23,791 nt of DNA, taken from positions 1 through 23,791 of IMG/VR virus record IMGVR_UViG_3300013094_000277, one strand, 5' to 3'. Shown piece after piece: positions 9,945 through 16,510 of this stretch (within the stretch, counting starts at the first letter, position 1; every line of letters starts with the position of its first letter). The notes below the pieces were generated by a model. It ran no database searches. It was not told the DNA's origin and was given only the letters and a program-made list of their open reading frames with translations. The translations under genes and the position numbers were made by a program. The DNA is from a virus.

Positions 9945-10247
9945 TTATAAACCTAACACAGATGTCAATCTGCTGTTTTTACAAACATAAATTTGTGTGC
10001 CGGGAACAAAATCTAAAATAGGATCTTGGAGCACATCAAGATTGCGCTGTATAAACACCCACCACAATCTCGGATCACCGTACAAGTCAAATGCCAGTAG
10101 GTCTGGTCTGTAGGTATATTGAGCCTGAATAGTGTAAAGGAAATCGTCAACTTCTGCTGGTACTGGTCTAATGGTCAGCACATCAAGATGATTGTTAGCA
10201 ATCGCAGTATTAAACCACGGACTAGTGTTAGTGTATGTAGCTGCCAT
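9945..10247 (-). CDS. 53: Baseplate wedge protein gp53-like (LysM-like)
   Basis: A 100-residue protein with the characteristic block YTYRPDLLAFDLYGDPRLWWVF followed by DPILDFVPGTQIYV. This is the LysM-like or tail-X-like fold of gp53 proteins. In T4, gp53 (196 residues) clamps wedge to hub together with gp25 and gp6. This protein corresponds to one domain of it, which seems usual in aquatic T4-like phages. It lies between the gp48-like and hub genes with intergenic gaps of one base on each side, so it is a tightly packed operon member. Confidence 0.82.
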   Translation of the reverse strand: MAATYTNTSPWFNTAIANNHLDVLTIRPVPAEVDDFLYTIQAQYTYRPDLLAFDLYGDPRLWWVFIQRNLDVLQDPILDFVPGTQIYVCKNSRLTSVLGL

Positions 10248-10248
10248 A

Positions 10249-11247
10249 TTAGATGTATCCAGTCTGATTACTTAGGTATCCGCCTTCAACAAATCTATCA
10301 AGGCTAAAGTTTCTGGCGCTAGCTCTGCTGTAGATAGGTTGTAAGGTTACTGTAAATGAACTCTTTGTAGGAACATGGGTTGTTCCTCCGCTTGTTGAAC
10401 CACCAACGCCAAACAAACCAGCTAATGCTGCTACCTGTCCAACACCACCTGCAATAGTACTTAGCGGGCCGGTGACTGCGGCTGCCGCAGGAAAGGCACT
10501 GCCTAAACTATCTGACAATCCACCTACTGCATCAGCTAGGCCTTCTGCTATACCGGCTGCACTACCAACTACCGGTACGCTGATATAATCACAGTTAGCA
10601 TCGAGACTTGTACTAAAACTAGTAACTACTACTGGAACATTTTTAAAAACATAATTACCGTATCCATTCAAGTGTACAATGGGCGGAGGATTGCCGGCCT
10701 TGGGATCAATTCCCACAAACATTTTTGTAAGGCTGCGTAAATAGTGTACTGCTGCAATCCAATATAGACCCTGTGTTGGGTCTTCAACGTTCATAGGAGC
10801 AGTAATTGTTATTGTTCCTGGATCACTATTTTTGAACGCTTGAAAGGTATAGTTGGTATGTGTAGTATCAATAGGTGAATATCTAGCATTGCTAGCAATA
10901 TTAATAGTCGGAGTATATGGAAATATCATACCGCCAGCATCTTTTAATGGTTTTAAAACTACACTGGTTGCAAAACTAGGCCACGACGGGAGACTTAATC
11001 TGACACGCCAATCGTTTTCGTTACTACCATCAACGAAGTTAGCAACTGCACTGTACAAGTCGCCTACTGCTTCTCCAGCTGCTGGAAGATCGATAGCTCG
11101 AATTGCACCGATAACATTTCCACCAGCACCACCAGCAGAGATTGCACCAGCTAAGTTTTTAGCCGTATTAACAGCGGCTGCGCCTGCCGTAATAACACCA
11201 GCGCCTGCTACGAGTTTTGAAGTTATTCCCTGTCCAACTACAGCCAT
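10249..11247 (-). CDS. 48: Baseplate tail-tube cap/initiator, gp48-like (or gp54)
   Basis: 332 residues and first gene of the leftward tail operon. The N-terminus (1-80) is Ala/Gly-rich and hydrophobic. Residues of about 80-235 form the tube-like core: NDWRVRLSLPSW, GGMIFPYTPTINI, the Asn-Tyr-Thr strand after THTNYTF, then YWIAAVHYLRSLTKMF and GYGNYVFKNVPVVV. This is the tail-tube-related fold of gp48/gp54, which sit on the hub and start tube polymerisation. A second Ala/Gly-rich stretch (about 240-285) precedes the C-terminal VTLQPIYSR segment. I choose gp48 because it heads the block, but gp54 is a close alternative. It has an AAGGAG ribosome site at 11255-11260 and a late-type promoter at 11270-11277. 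Confidence 0.8.
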   Translation of the reverse strand: MAVVGQGITSKLVAGAGVITAGAAAVNTAKNLAGAISAGGAGGNVIGAIRAIDLPAAGEAVGDLYSAVANFVDGSNENDWRVRLSLPSWPSFATSVVLKPLKDAGGMIFPYTPTINIASNARYSPIDTTHTNYTFQAFKNSDPGTITITAPMNVEDPTQGLYWIAAVHYLRSLTKMFVGIDPKAGNPPPIVHLNGYGNYVFKNVPVVVTSFSTSLDANCDYISVPVVGSAAGIAEGLADAVGGLSDSLGSAFPAAAAVTGPLSTIAGGVGQVAALAGLFGVGGSTSGGTTHVPTKSSFTVTLQPIYSRASARNFSLDRFVEGGYLSNQTGYI

Positions 11248-11269
11248 AATAATACTCCTTTTGGTGTAT

Positions 11270-11277
11270 TATTTATT
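11270..11277 (-). promoter_or_regulatory. T4-type late promoter of the tail operon
   Basis: The minus strand reads AATAAATA (7/8 of TATAAATA). It lies 22 bases upstream of the gp48-like start and just before a strong AAGGAG site. The start point would be near 11264. It shares its first base with the -35 box of the divergent gene 55 promoter. Confidence 0.65.
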
Positions 11278-11305
11278 TGACTTTATTAACCGCGTAGTTT
11301 ATAAT
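11277..11305 (+). promoter_or_regulatory. Sigma-70-type promoter of the 55-47-46 block
   Basis: TTGACT (11277-11282), a spacer of exactly 17 bases, and a perfect TATAAT (11300-11305). The start point would be near 11312, giving a leader of about 16 bases with a GGAG site (11315-11318) before the gene 55 ATG at 11328. This is close to the ideal bacterial housekeeping promoter. It suggests that unmodified host polymerase transcribes gene 55 and the genes after it. Confidence 0.82.
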
Positions 11306-11327
11306 ACAACATCCGGAGAACCGATTA

Positions 11328-12161
11328 ATGACAGCAAAAGTTAACTACCTAAACAACAAGGACATGTTGTTAGAAATACATAGATCAAAATCATCCTACT
11401 GTGTTTTTACCAAACCAGAATATCATCAATATGATTTAATTGTTTCAAATTTAGATAAAATCAATATCCGCAGTATTGCAGAAGCCAAACGTGCTCGTGC
11501 TAAACGCCAGGGCGATCAAGAATATGCTAGCCGAAAGGCCGCTGGCGAAAAGGTAAAACAAGCCGATTGTGAAGTTGACTACAAAAAAATTGCTAAAATA
11601 GACGTAGTGTTTAGAGTAATGACTTATGACCATATTCCGTTAAACAATACACGTAAAAAGAATCCAAAAAGTCTAGCAGATCATCGTGACAAAGTAAATT
11701 TTCCCCCGTTCCAACATTGGAAATTTGACGAAAATGATGAACTAGTATGTGTCGGAAAAAGCCATTGGAAGGGTAGTTTAGACAAAGGAAAATTTGACAA
11801 AGATGCTGGCCAAATTACTCCAACTCTAGCTAGAATGATGTTAAAATTATGTGAGAGATATGCTACTCGCGGCAACGTTCGTGGCTATACTTACAATGAT
11901 GAAATGAAGGGACAGGCTATTTTGCAGTTAACACAGATTGGATTACAATTTGATGAATCAAAATCAGACAATCCATTTGCCTATTTTACTGCGGCTGTTA
12001 CTAACAGTTTTGTCCGTGTGATTAACGTAGAAAAACGCAATCAAAATATCCGTGACGATATTTTAGAAATGAATGGTATGAATCCAAGCTACAGTCGTAC
12101 TGGGGCTAATGATCATGCTGTCGCTATGAAACGTTTCGGTGAGGATGCTACAGGTGAGTAA
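11328..12161 (+). CDS. 55: Late-transcription sigma factor gp55
   Basis: 277 residues against about 185 in T4. The C-terminal half carries the sigma-70 region-2-like core: LARMMLKLCERYATRGNVRGYTY, DEMKGQAILQLTQIGLQFD and NPFAYFTAAVTNSFVRVINVEKRNQNIRDD. This pattern is diagnostic of gp55. The N-terminal ~100 residues are Lys/Arg-rich and longer than in T4, with FPPFQHWKFD and HWKGSLD segments between. Gp55 replaces the host sigma factor and directs polymerase to TATAAATA promoters, in T4 with the sliding clamp and gp33 helping. Several such promoters are present in this window. It is first gene after a sigma-70-type promoter, and its last eight bases overlap the next small gene. Confidence 0.95.
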   Translation: MTAKVNYLNNKDMLLEIHRSKSSYCVFTKPEYHQYDLIVSNLDKINIRSIAEAKRARAKRQGDQEYASRKAAGEKVKQADCEVDYKKIAKIDVVFRVMTYDHIPLNNTRKKNPKSLADHRDKVNFPPFQHWKFDENDELVCVGKSHWKGSLDKGKFDKDAGQITPTLARMMLKLCERYATRGNVRGYTYNDEMKGQAILQLTQIGLQFDESKSDNPFAYFTAAVTNSFVRVINVEKRNQNIRDDILEMNGMNPSYSRTGANDHAVAMKRFGEDATGE

Positions 12162-12318
12162 AAGTAACTATCTAAGTATTGTAGAGTCAGCTACCCATAA
12201 AACTATTATTAACAAAATGTTTTTTAATGCGCCGGCTATGAACAAATGGATTAAAGATGAAGATATCTTAAACAAGTATCCTAAACCTACTTATTACATC
12301 GTCAAGGAATGCTATTAA
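12154..12318 (+). CDS. Small conserved-looking protein between genes 55 and 47, GTG start
   Basis: 54 residues, starting at a GTG that overlaps the end of gene 55 by eight bases and ending in a TAA that shares its A with the gene 47 ATG (TAATG). A GGTGAGG ribosome site lies at 12138-12144. The protein has an N-terminal MSKSNYLSIVESATHK, a MFFNAPAMNKWI segment, and a C-terminus KYPKPTYYIVKECY. It closes an otherwise empty 156-base gap exactly, which argues strongly for a real gene. Small proteins ending in a similar TYYIVKE-type tail occur near gene 47 in aquatic T4-like phages as I recall, but the function is unknown. The context suggests a role with sigma factor or nuclease, which is only inference. 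Confidence 0.75.
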   Translation: MSKSNYLSIVESATHKTIINKMFFNAPAMNKWIKDEDILNKYPKPTYYIVKECY

Positions 12319-13331
12319 TGAGTAACTTGTTTAAGAAAGTGGCCTGTTTCACGGACATTCACTTTGGCCTAAAGTCTAATAGCAGTGTCCATAATCAAGA
12401 CTGTGAAGATTTTGTAGATTGGTATATTGCCAAGGCAAAGGAGGAAGGCTGTGATACAGGTATATTCATGGGAGATTGGCATCATAACCGCAATAGTCTT
12501 AATATCACAACTATGGATTATAGTCTTCGGGCGTTGGAAAAGTTGGGACAAGCGTTTGATAATTTCTACTTTTTTCCTGGCAATCATGATCTATACTATA
12601 AAGATAAGCGGGATATTCATAGTGTTGAATTCGGGAAGTACATTCCCGGGATAACTGTAGTTCACGAACCGATGACTATCGGTGATGTTACTATGTGTCC
12701 TTGGTTAGTAGGTGACGAATGGCGATCAATTGGTAAAAAAGGTGGCAAATATATATTTGGACACTTTGAATTGCCTAGCTTCTTTATGAACGCAATGGTA
12801 CAAATGCCAGATCATGGAGAGATACAATTAGATAGTTTTCAAAACTATGAGCTAGGATTCAGTGGACACTTTCATAAACGTCAGCAACAGAAGAACATGA
12901 TCTATATTGGCAATGCATTTCCGCACAACTATGCAGATGCATGGGACGATGAACGTGGAATGATGACGTTAGAGTGGGGAGGACAACCAGAATATCATAC
13001 GTGGCCGGCTCAACCCACATTCCGTACACTAAAGTTAAGTGAATTAATCGACGGTGCTGATGCCATTATTAAACCTAAACAGCACCTGCGTGTGGCCTTG
13101 GACATTGATATCAGTTTTGAAGAAGCAAGTTTTATTAAAGAAAAGTTCATTGCTGATTATGATATCCGCGAACTTACACTTATTGCTGAAAAGAAAGAAG
13201 TAGAGATCAATACCAACATTGATATTCAATCTTTTGAAAGCGTAGATCAAATTGTAAGCAGTCAAATCGTCAGCATTGATTCAGACACTTACGACAAAAA
13301 CACATTACTAGCAATTTATAATAGCCTATGA
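12318..13331 (+). CDS. 47: Recombination endonuclease subunit gp47 (Mre11/SbcD-like)
   Basis: 337 residues from the ATG at 12318. This start is chosen over the in-frame ATG at 12309 because AAGGA at 12304-12308 lies nine bases before it and because it overlaps the small gene's stop. All metallophosphoesterase motifs are visible: DIHFG (13-17), GDWHHNR (52-58), GNHD (88-91), GHFE (148-151) and GHFH (183-186). These bind two metal ions for exonuclease and endonuclease activity. With gp46 it forms the SbcCD/Mre11-Rad50-type complex that resects DNA ends for recombination-dependent replication and degrades host DNA. The C-terminal ~90 residues would contact the gp46 coiled-coil base. The stop overlaps gene 46 (ATGA), as expected for two subunits made in fixed proportion. 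Confidence 0.96.
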   Translation: MSNLFKKVACFTDIHFGLKSNSSVHNQDCEDFVDWYIAKAKEEGCDTGIFMGDWHHNRNSLNITTMDYSLRALEKLGQAFDNFYFFPGNHDLYYKDKRDIHSVEFGKYIPGITVVHEPMTIGDVTMCPWLVGDEWRSIGKKGGKYIFGHFELPSFFMNAMVQMPDHGEIQLDSFQNYELGFSGHFHKRQQQKNMIYIGNAFPHNYADAWDDERGMMTLEWGGQPEYHTWPAQPTFRTLKLSELIDGADAIIKPKQHLRVALDIDISFEEASFIKEKFIADYDIRELTLIAEKKEVEINTNIDIQSFESVDQIVSSQIVSIDSDTYDKNTLLAIYNSL

Positions 13332-15106
13332 TACGTATTAAGGAACTAACAGTAAAAAACTTCATGAGCGTGGGCAACCAAACTCAAGCAGTTGATTTTA
13401 GTAAGACCAATTTGACTTTGGTGTTAGGTGAAAATCTAGATCAGGGCGGCGATGACAGTGGCTCACGTAATGGTACAGGTAAAACTACCATTGTAAACGC
13501 ACTCAGTTATGCACTATTTGGCAATGCATTAACTAACATTAAGAAAGATAATCTTATCAATAAGATTAACAATAAGAACATGTTGGTTACATTGGCATTT
13601 GAAAAAGATGGTCAAACTTATAGAATAGAACGTGGGCGTAAACCCAACGTCTTGCAGTTTTATGTTAACGATGTAGAGCAAGAAGGTGAAGAAACTGATG
13701 ATGCTCAGGGTGATAACAGAGAAACGCAAAAAGATCTCGATGATCTTATTGGCATGAGCCATGACATGTTCAAGCACGTGGTAGCACTGAATACCTATAC
13801 AGAACCATTCTTGAGCATGAGGGCTAATGATCAGCGAGTAATTATTGAGCAGTTGCTAGGTATTACACTGTTAAGTGAAAAAGCAGAAACACTTAAAGAA
13901 CAAATCAAAACTACTAAAGATGCTATTTTTCAAGAAAACGCAGACATCGAAGCAGCCAAGAAATCTAACGAGAAAATACAACAAAGTATTGACAGCCTAT
14001 TAACTAGACAAGGTGCTTGGAATACGCAACATGCCCAAGAATTAGAAAAAATAGGCAGAGCCATCGTAGAATTGGAGAGCGTGGATATCGATGCTGAGCT
14101 TGCGAAGCATGCGGAGCTAAAAGATTTTTCAGAGAAGACAGCGAAGCTGCAGAGCTTGAATAAGGAACGTGCTACGTTAGATAGCGCGATAGCGCAAGCA
14201 GAGCGAAGCGTCACGAAGTATGACGGCGAGCTCGCCAAGTTGGCTAACAAGACCTGTCACGCTTGTGAACAAGAGCTCCATGACCATAAGCATGAAGAAA
14301 TGACTGCTCTGACACAAGGGCACCTTGACGAGGCCAGGAAATACTATGACAAGGTACAAAAAGATCTTGCTAAAATCACTGGTGAAATAGCCGCAGTGGG
14401 CGAAGTGGCTGCTAGACCCAATACCTACTATGACACTCTAGAGCAGGCGCTGAAACATCAGAATAACCTTAAAACTCTGGAAACTCAGCTGGCTGTCAAA
14501 GCGGGCGAGTCAGATCCCTATCAAGAGCAAATTGACGAGCTACGCAATACAGCCATGCAGACTATATCTTGGGATCGTGTTAACGAACTCAGCACACTGA
14601 AAGATCATCAAGAATTCCTGCTTAAACTGCTGACATCAAAAGATTCATTTATACGCAAGAAGATCATAGATCAAAACCTAGCCTATTTGAACAATAGATT
14701 GACCTATTACCTGGACAAGATGGGCTTACCGCACACTGTTCTGTTTCAAAACGATCTATCAGTACTGATAACACAGCTGGGGCAAGACTTGGATTTTGAT
14801 AATCTCAGTCGAGGAGAGCGTAATCGTCTTATCTTAGGCCTGTCGTGGGCGTTCCGTGACGTGTGGGAAAGTCTATATCAGCAGATCAATCTCATGTTTG
14901 TTGATGAACTTATAGACAACGGGCTAGATGCGTCAGGTGTCGAGGGCGCATTGGGTGTGCTTAAGAAGATGAGCAGAGAACGTAAAAAGAATATATTCTT
15001 GATATCGCACAAAGACGAGCTGATCGGACGTGTCAACAATGTTCTGCGTGTGATCAAAGAAAACGGATTTACATCCTATGCTAACGATCTAGAGGTTACA
15101 GAGTGA
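13328..15106 (+). CDS. 46: Recombination endonuclease subunit gp46 (Rad50/SbcC-like)
   Basis: 592 residues, near the T4 length (560). Walker A lies at about residues 45-54 (GSRNGTGKTT) and the Q-loop region follows near HVVALNTYTEPF. A long charged coiled coil spans about 170-450, broken by a zinc hook Cys-His-Ala-Cys at 310-313. The ABC signature LSRGERNRL begins at 493 and Walker B, with Asp526-Glu527, ends MFVDELID. The His switch is likely in LISHKDE near 570. The ATPase opens and closes to control gp47 access to DNA ends. The first half uses A-ending codons (GAA, AAA), while from about 14060 onward GAG, AAG, GCG and AGC become frequent, an internal change of codon use. The gene overlaps both neighbours by four bases. 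Confidence 0.96.
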   Translation: MIRIKELTVKNFMSVGNQTQAVDFSKTNLTLVLGENLDQGGDDSGSRNGTGKTTIVNALSYALFGNALTNIKKDNLINKINNKNMLVTLAFEKDGQTYRIERGRKPNVLQFYVNDVEQEGEETDDAQGDNRETQKDLDDLIGMSHDMFKHVVALNTYTEPFLSMRANDQRVIIEQLLGITLLSEKAETLKEQIKTTKDAIFQENADIEAAKKSNEKIQQSIDSLLTRQGAWNTQHAQELEKIGRAIVELESVDIDAELAKHAELKDFSEKTAKLQSLNKERATLDSAIAQAERSVTKYDGELAKLANKTCHACEQELHDHKHEEMTALTQGHLDEARKYYDKVQKDLAKITGEIAAVGEVAARPNTYYDTLEQALKHQNNLKTLETQLAVKAGESDPYQEQIDELRNTAMQTISWDRVNELSTLKDHQEFLLKLLTSKDSFIRKKIIDQNLAYLNNRLTYYLDKMGLPHTVLFQNDLSVLITQLGQDLDFDNLSRGERNRLILGLSWAFRDVWESLYQQINLMFVDELIDNGLDASGVEGALGVLKKMSRERKKNIFLISHKDELIGRVNNVLRVIKENGFTSYANDLEVTE

Positions 15107-15354
15107 CACCGCAAGACGAAGAGCTACATGCTGAACTCATGCGTGTGTTCAGGGTCTATTTTGCTGAAAATCAGCAGTGGCTCAGTGAGGGCACCTACGC
15201 CAGCAGTATTAGACTAAGGCATTTGTTATCAGATATTAGGAACGTGTGTTCCGCAAGGCGCAAGGCAATTAGAAAGTGGCAGGTCAATAAACGTCAGCAG
15301 TTGGACGAGCGCAAGATTCGCCGCGCTCAAAAGAGAGGTAACAAGGAAGACTAG
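15103..15354 (+). CDS. Small basic protein after gene 46, GTG start, unknown
   Basis: 83 residues from a GTG that overlaps the gene 46 stop (GTGA), with a GAGG site seven bases upstream. The N-terminal half is acidic and helical (DEELHAELMRVFRVYF). The second half is strongly basic and probably one long helix (RRKAIRKWQVNKRQQLDERKIRRAQKRG), suggesting nucleic-acid or protein contact. I do not recognise a family. The four-base overlap means it is co-translated with the gp46/47 nuclease, so an accessory role in recombination is a reasonable guess, but nothing in the sequence proves it. Confidence 0.78.
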   Translation: MTPQDEELHAELMRVFRVYFAENQQWLSEGTYASSIRLRHLLSDIRNVCSARRKAIRKWQVNKRQQLDERKIRRAQKRGNKED

Positions 15355-15369
15355 CTCGATAACTAATTG

Positions 15370-15804
15370 ATGTCATGGTACTATGCGGATCAATTAGTAG
15401 AAGAATTACCAGAAACCTGTGTGGGTTTTGTATACTTGATTACAAACAAGACCACAGGCCGCAAGTACATAGGCAAAAAACTAGCAAAATTCTCAAAAAC
15501 CACCACTAGAGTAGTAAAACTTAAAAACGGCAACAAGAAGAAAAAGAAAATCCGCAGCAAAATTGACAGTGATTGGCGGGACTACTATGGTAGTTCACCA
15601 GAACTCAGCAAAGATGTTGCGCAGTTAGGTCCGGAAAACTTCCACAGAGAGATACTGTACTACTGTGGCAGTAAAGCAGAATGCTCATATATAGAGGCTC
15701 GTGAACAGTTTAGTCGGCGTGTCTTGGAGTCAAATGACTATTATAACGGTCATATCCAAGTGCGTGTACATGGTTCACACATACGTAAACTCCAAGAAAA
15801 CTAG
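15370..15804 (+). CDS. GIY-YIG-like endonuclease or relative
   Basis: 144 residues from the ATG at 15370; a TTG three bases earlier is in frame but less likely. Residues of about 18-36 read GFVYLITNKTTGRKYIGKK, the two-strand GIY...YIG signature of this nuclease fold. A very basic insertion (GNKKKKKIRSK) follows, then a DSDWRDYYGSS segment, NFHREILYYCGSK with a likely helix containing Glu, and EAREQF. Such proteins in T4-like phages are often called Seg-like homing endonucleases, but this one lies at the end of an operon and lacks an obvious DNA-recognition tail, so it may instead be a resident repair or degradation nuclease. No strong ribosome site is visible; it follows the previous stop by 15 bases. 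Confidence 0.72.
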   Translation: MSWYYADQLVEELPETCVGFVYLITNKTTGRKYIGKKLAKFSKTTTRVVKLKNGNKKKKKIRSKIDSDWRDYYGSSPELSKDVAQLGPENFHREILYYCGSKAECSYIEAREQFSRRVLESNDYYNGHIQVRVHGSHIRKLQEN

Positions 15805-15831
15805 GCAGTAAACTACCAAATTAACAGCTTT

Positions 15832-15854
15832 CGCCAGCGTTGTAGGCGCCTTTT
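15832..15854 (+). terminator. Weak terminator-like stem after the GIY-YIG gene
   Basis: CGCC (15832-15835) can pair with GGCG (15845-15848) and is followed by CCTTTT. The stem is only four base pairs, so this is a low-confidence candidate for the end of the 55-47-46 transcript. Confidence 0.25.
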
Positions 15855-15902
15855 AACTGGACCACGGGTCGCAGGGCAAGGAATTTCTGACCGGTAGCAG
15901 AG

Positions 15903-15967
15903 TTATATTTCAGTATCCTTAACAGGACCCCGATGGAACGTGCCTATTGAATCCATTTGAAATATAA
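15903..15967. other. Long-range 10-bp inverted repeat
   Basis: TTATATTTCA at 15903-15912 is the exact reverse complement of 15958-15967. The 45 bases between are relatively GC-rich for this genome. The loop is too long and there is no T run, so it does not look like a terminator. Confidence 0.55.
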
Positions 15968-16009
15968 GAGAAAAATTGTAAAGGCTAAAAGAAGGGAGAA
16001 AAACCCTAC

Positions 16010-16041
16010 GTTGTTGTGCATGGTAGCGAATGTACAGCAAC
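16010..16041. other. 12-bp stem-loop with two G-U pairs
   Basis: GTTGTTGTGCAT (16010-16021) pairs with ATGTACAGCAAC (16030-16041) around an eight-base loop GGTAGCGA. The two wobble pairs occur only if the plus strand is the RNA; on the minus strand they would be A-C mismatches. This favours a plus-strand transcript. Confidence 0.55.
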
Positions 16042-16136
16042 CGCCGTCATATAAAGACTTGGCTCGAGGTACAGGATGACCGCCTCTGTAATGCCATACC
16101 GCTACAGTGACATTGTGCAACTCAGATAATGTCGAT

Positions 16137-16161
16137 CGCTTTGCCCGGCTAGGGCAAAGTG
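16137..16161. terminator. Strong GC-containing hairpin, possible terminator
   Basis: CTTTGCCC (16139-16146) and GGGCAAAG (16152-16159) form a perfect 8-bp stem with loop GGCTA, extended outward by a G-U and a C-G pair. No T run follows on either strand, so it may stop transcription only with help, or protect a 3' end. It is the most stable local hairpin in the convergent region. Confidence 0.4.
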
Positions 16162-16187
16162 TGACTGAACAATCTAGATAATATCTT

Positions 16188-16202
16188 AAGTGCTTCGCAC
16201 TT
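16188..16202. other. Hairpin AAGTGC-TTC-GCACTT
   Basis: A perfect 6-bp stem with a three-base loop, lying inside a weaker outer stem (CTAGATAA near 16174 with TTATCAG near 16211). It is part of the run of hairpins between the converging operons. Confidence 0.4.
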
Positions 16203-16223
16203 GATTATGTTATCAGATAAGGA

Positions 16224-16268
16224 GAAAAGTTCGAGCGCAAGCGAAGAACAGAAGAACGCAGTTCTTCT
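16224..16268 (-). terminator. Tandem hairpins ending the gene 26 transcript
   Basis: On the minus strand, immediately after the stop codon at 16268-16270, AGAAGAAC and GTTCTTCT form an 8-bp hairpin with a three-base loop (16250-16268). A second, weaker hairpin GTTC...GAAC (16229-16249) follows, and then TTTTCTCC. The position right after the last codon and the short T run fit termination of the 26/frameshift operon. Confidence 0.5.
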
Positions 16269-16501
16269 TAGAGCAATGGCATTCGTGATTCTTTAGTAGC
16301 TTCAATATTCTCTTTGATAACTCGATAGATCATGGCACGATCATCAGCATCGTAGACATGCAGTAGTTCTTGAACTGACACACCACCACGCATGTACCAG
16401 CTTATTCTGAATAGCTCTTCTTTGAATTGTTTTACTTGATCATCTAGCCTAACTAGTGTGTCCTGAATTTCTTCCGTGGGTGTACTAATTAGGCTTTGGC
16501 G
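16268..16501 (-). CDS. Frameshift extension of gp26 (T4 gp51-like small chaperone domain)
   Basis: A 77-codon frame in the -1 register relative to gene 26, ending TAA at 16268-16270. It is closed upstream by stop codons at about 16513-16517 and has no ATG, GTG or TTG before the Met of WYMRGG, which lies inside the best-conserved-looking part. It therefore cannot be started normally except from an ATT. Its sequence has a helical EEIQDTLVRLDDQVKQF segment, then WYMRGGVSVQELL, then AMIYRVIKENIEATKESRMPLL. The WYMRGG...IKENIE.TKES.MP pattern is the small protein that follows gp26 in T4-like phages, which I link tentatively to gp51 and to the C-terminal parts of frameshifted tail chaperones. The expected product is gp26 residues 1-275 joined to these 77 residues, 352 in all. 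Confidence 0.8.
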   Translation of the reverse strand, partial: RQSLISTPTEEIQDTLVRLDDQVKQFKEELFRISWYMRGGVSVQELLHVYDADDRAMIYRVIKENIEATKESRMPLL

Positions 16502-16510
16502 AAAAAATTT
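16446..16510 (-). promoter_or_regulatory. Programmed -1 ribosomal frameshift signal
   Basis: Reading the minus strand in the gene 26 frame, AAT TTT TTC ends at 16501 and contains the slippery heptamer T TTT TTC (16507-16501), overlapped by A AAT TTT. After a five-base spacer, a stem forms between 16495-16484 (AGCCTAATTAGT) and 16457-16446 (ACTAGTTAGGCT): 12 base pairs with one G-U and a 26-base loop. The stem encloses the zero-frame stop TAA (16491-16489). Slip site, spacer and stem are in the standard order and distance for -1 frameshifting. Confidence 0.85.

Larger units (their letters stand above)
15805..16267. other. Convergent intergenic region rich in inverted repeats; possible structured RNA
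   Basis: This 463-base stretch lies between two converging operons and has no convincing gene or tRNA on either strand. It holds a dense series of inverted repeats: a 10-bp stem (15903-15912 with 15958-15967), a 12-bp stem with two G-U pairs (16010-16021 with 16030-16041), GACATT/AATGTC (16109-16114 with 16128-16133), and hairpins at 16137-16161, 16188-16202 and 16250-16268. A GTACAG...ACCGCC pattern occurs twice (16032-16045 and 16069-16084). CTGTA at 16086-16090 can pair with TACAG at 16070-16074 or at 16103-16107, but not both at once. Some of this must be terminators for both operons, but the amount exceeds what termination needs. Confidence 0.5.

Noticed and set aside
10853-11344. A 163-codon plus-strand frame opposite the gp48-like gene
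   Set aside because: It is antisense to a clear tail gene, crosses the promoter region and runs into gene 55; its composition reflects the Ala/Gly-rich codons of the other strand.
12309-12317. ATG at 12309 as the gene 47 start
   Set aside because: The AAGGA site directly abuts it, leaving no spacing. The ATG at 12318 has the right spacing and overlaps the upstream stop.
15370-15804. Calling the GIY-YIG-like gene a homing endonuclease or mobile intron gene
   Set aside because: No intron, interrupted neighbour or recognition domain is visible; only the nuclease-fold signature is supported.
15957-16079. A 40-residue frame from a TTG within the intergenic region (basic start, then MVANVQQPPSYKDLARG)
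   Set aside because: It looks somewhat protein-like, but it has a TTG start with no ribosome site, overlaps the strong 16010-16041 stem, and I recognise no homologue. Worth rechecking if relatives conserve it.
15805-16267. A tRNA, tmRNA, RNase P RNA or group I intron in the gap
   Set aside because: I looked for T-loop and acceptor patterns, tmRNA ends, RNase P conserved blocks and intron core motifs, and found none that fit.
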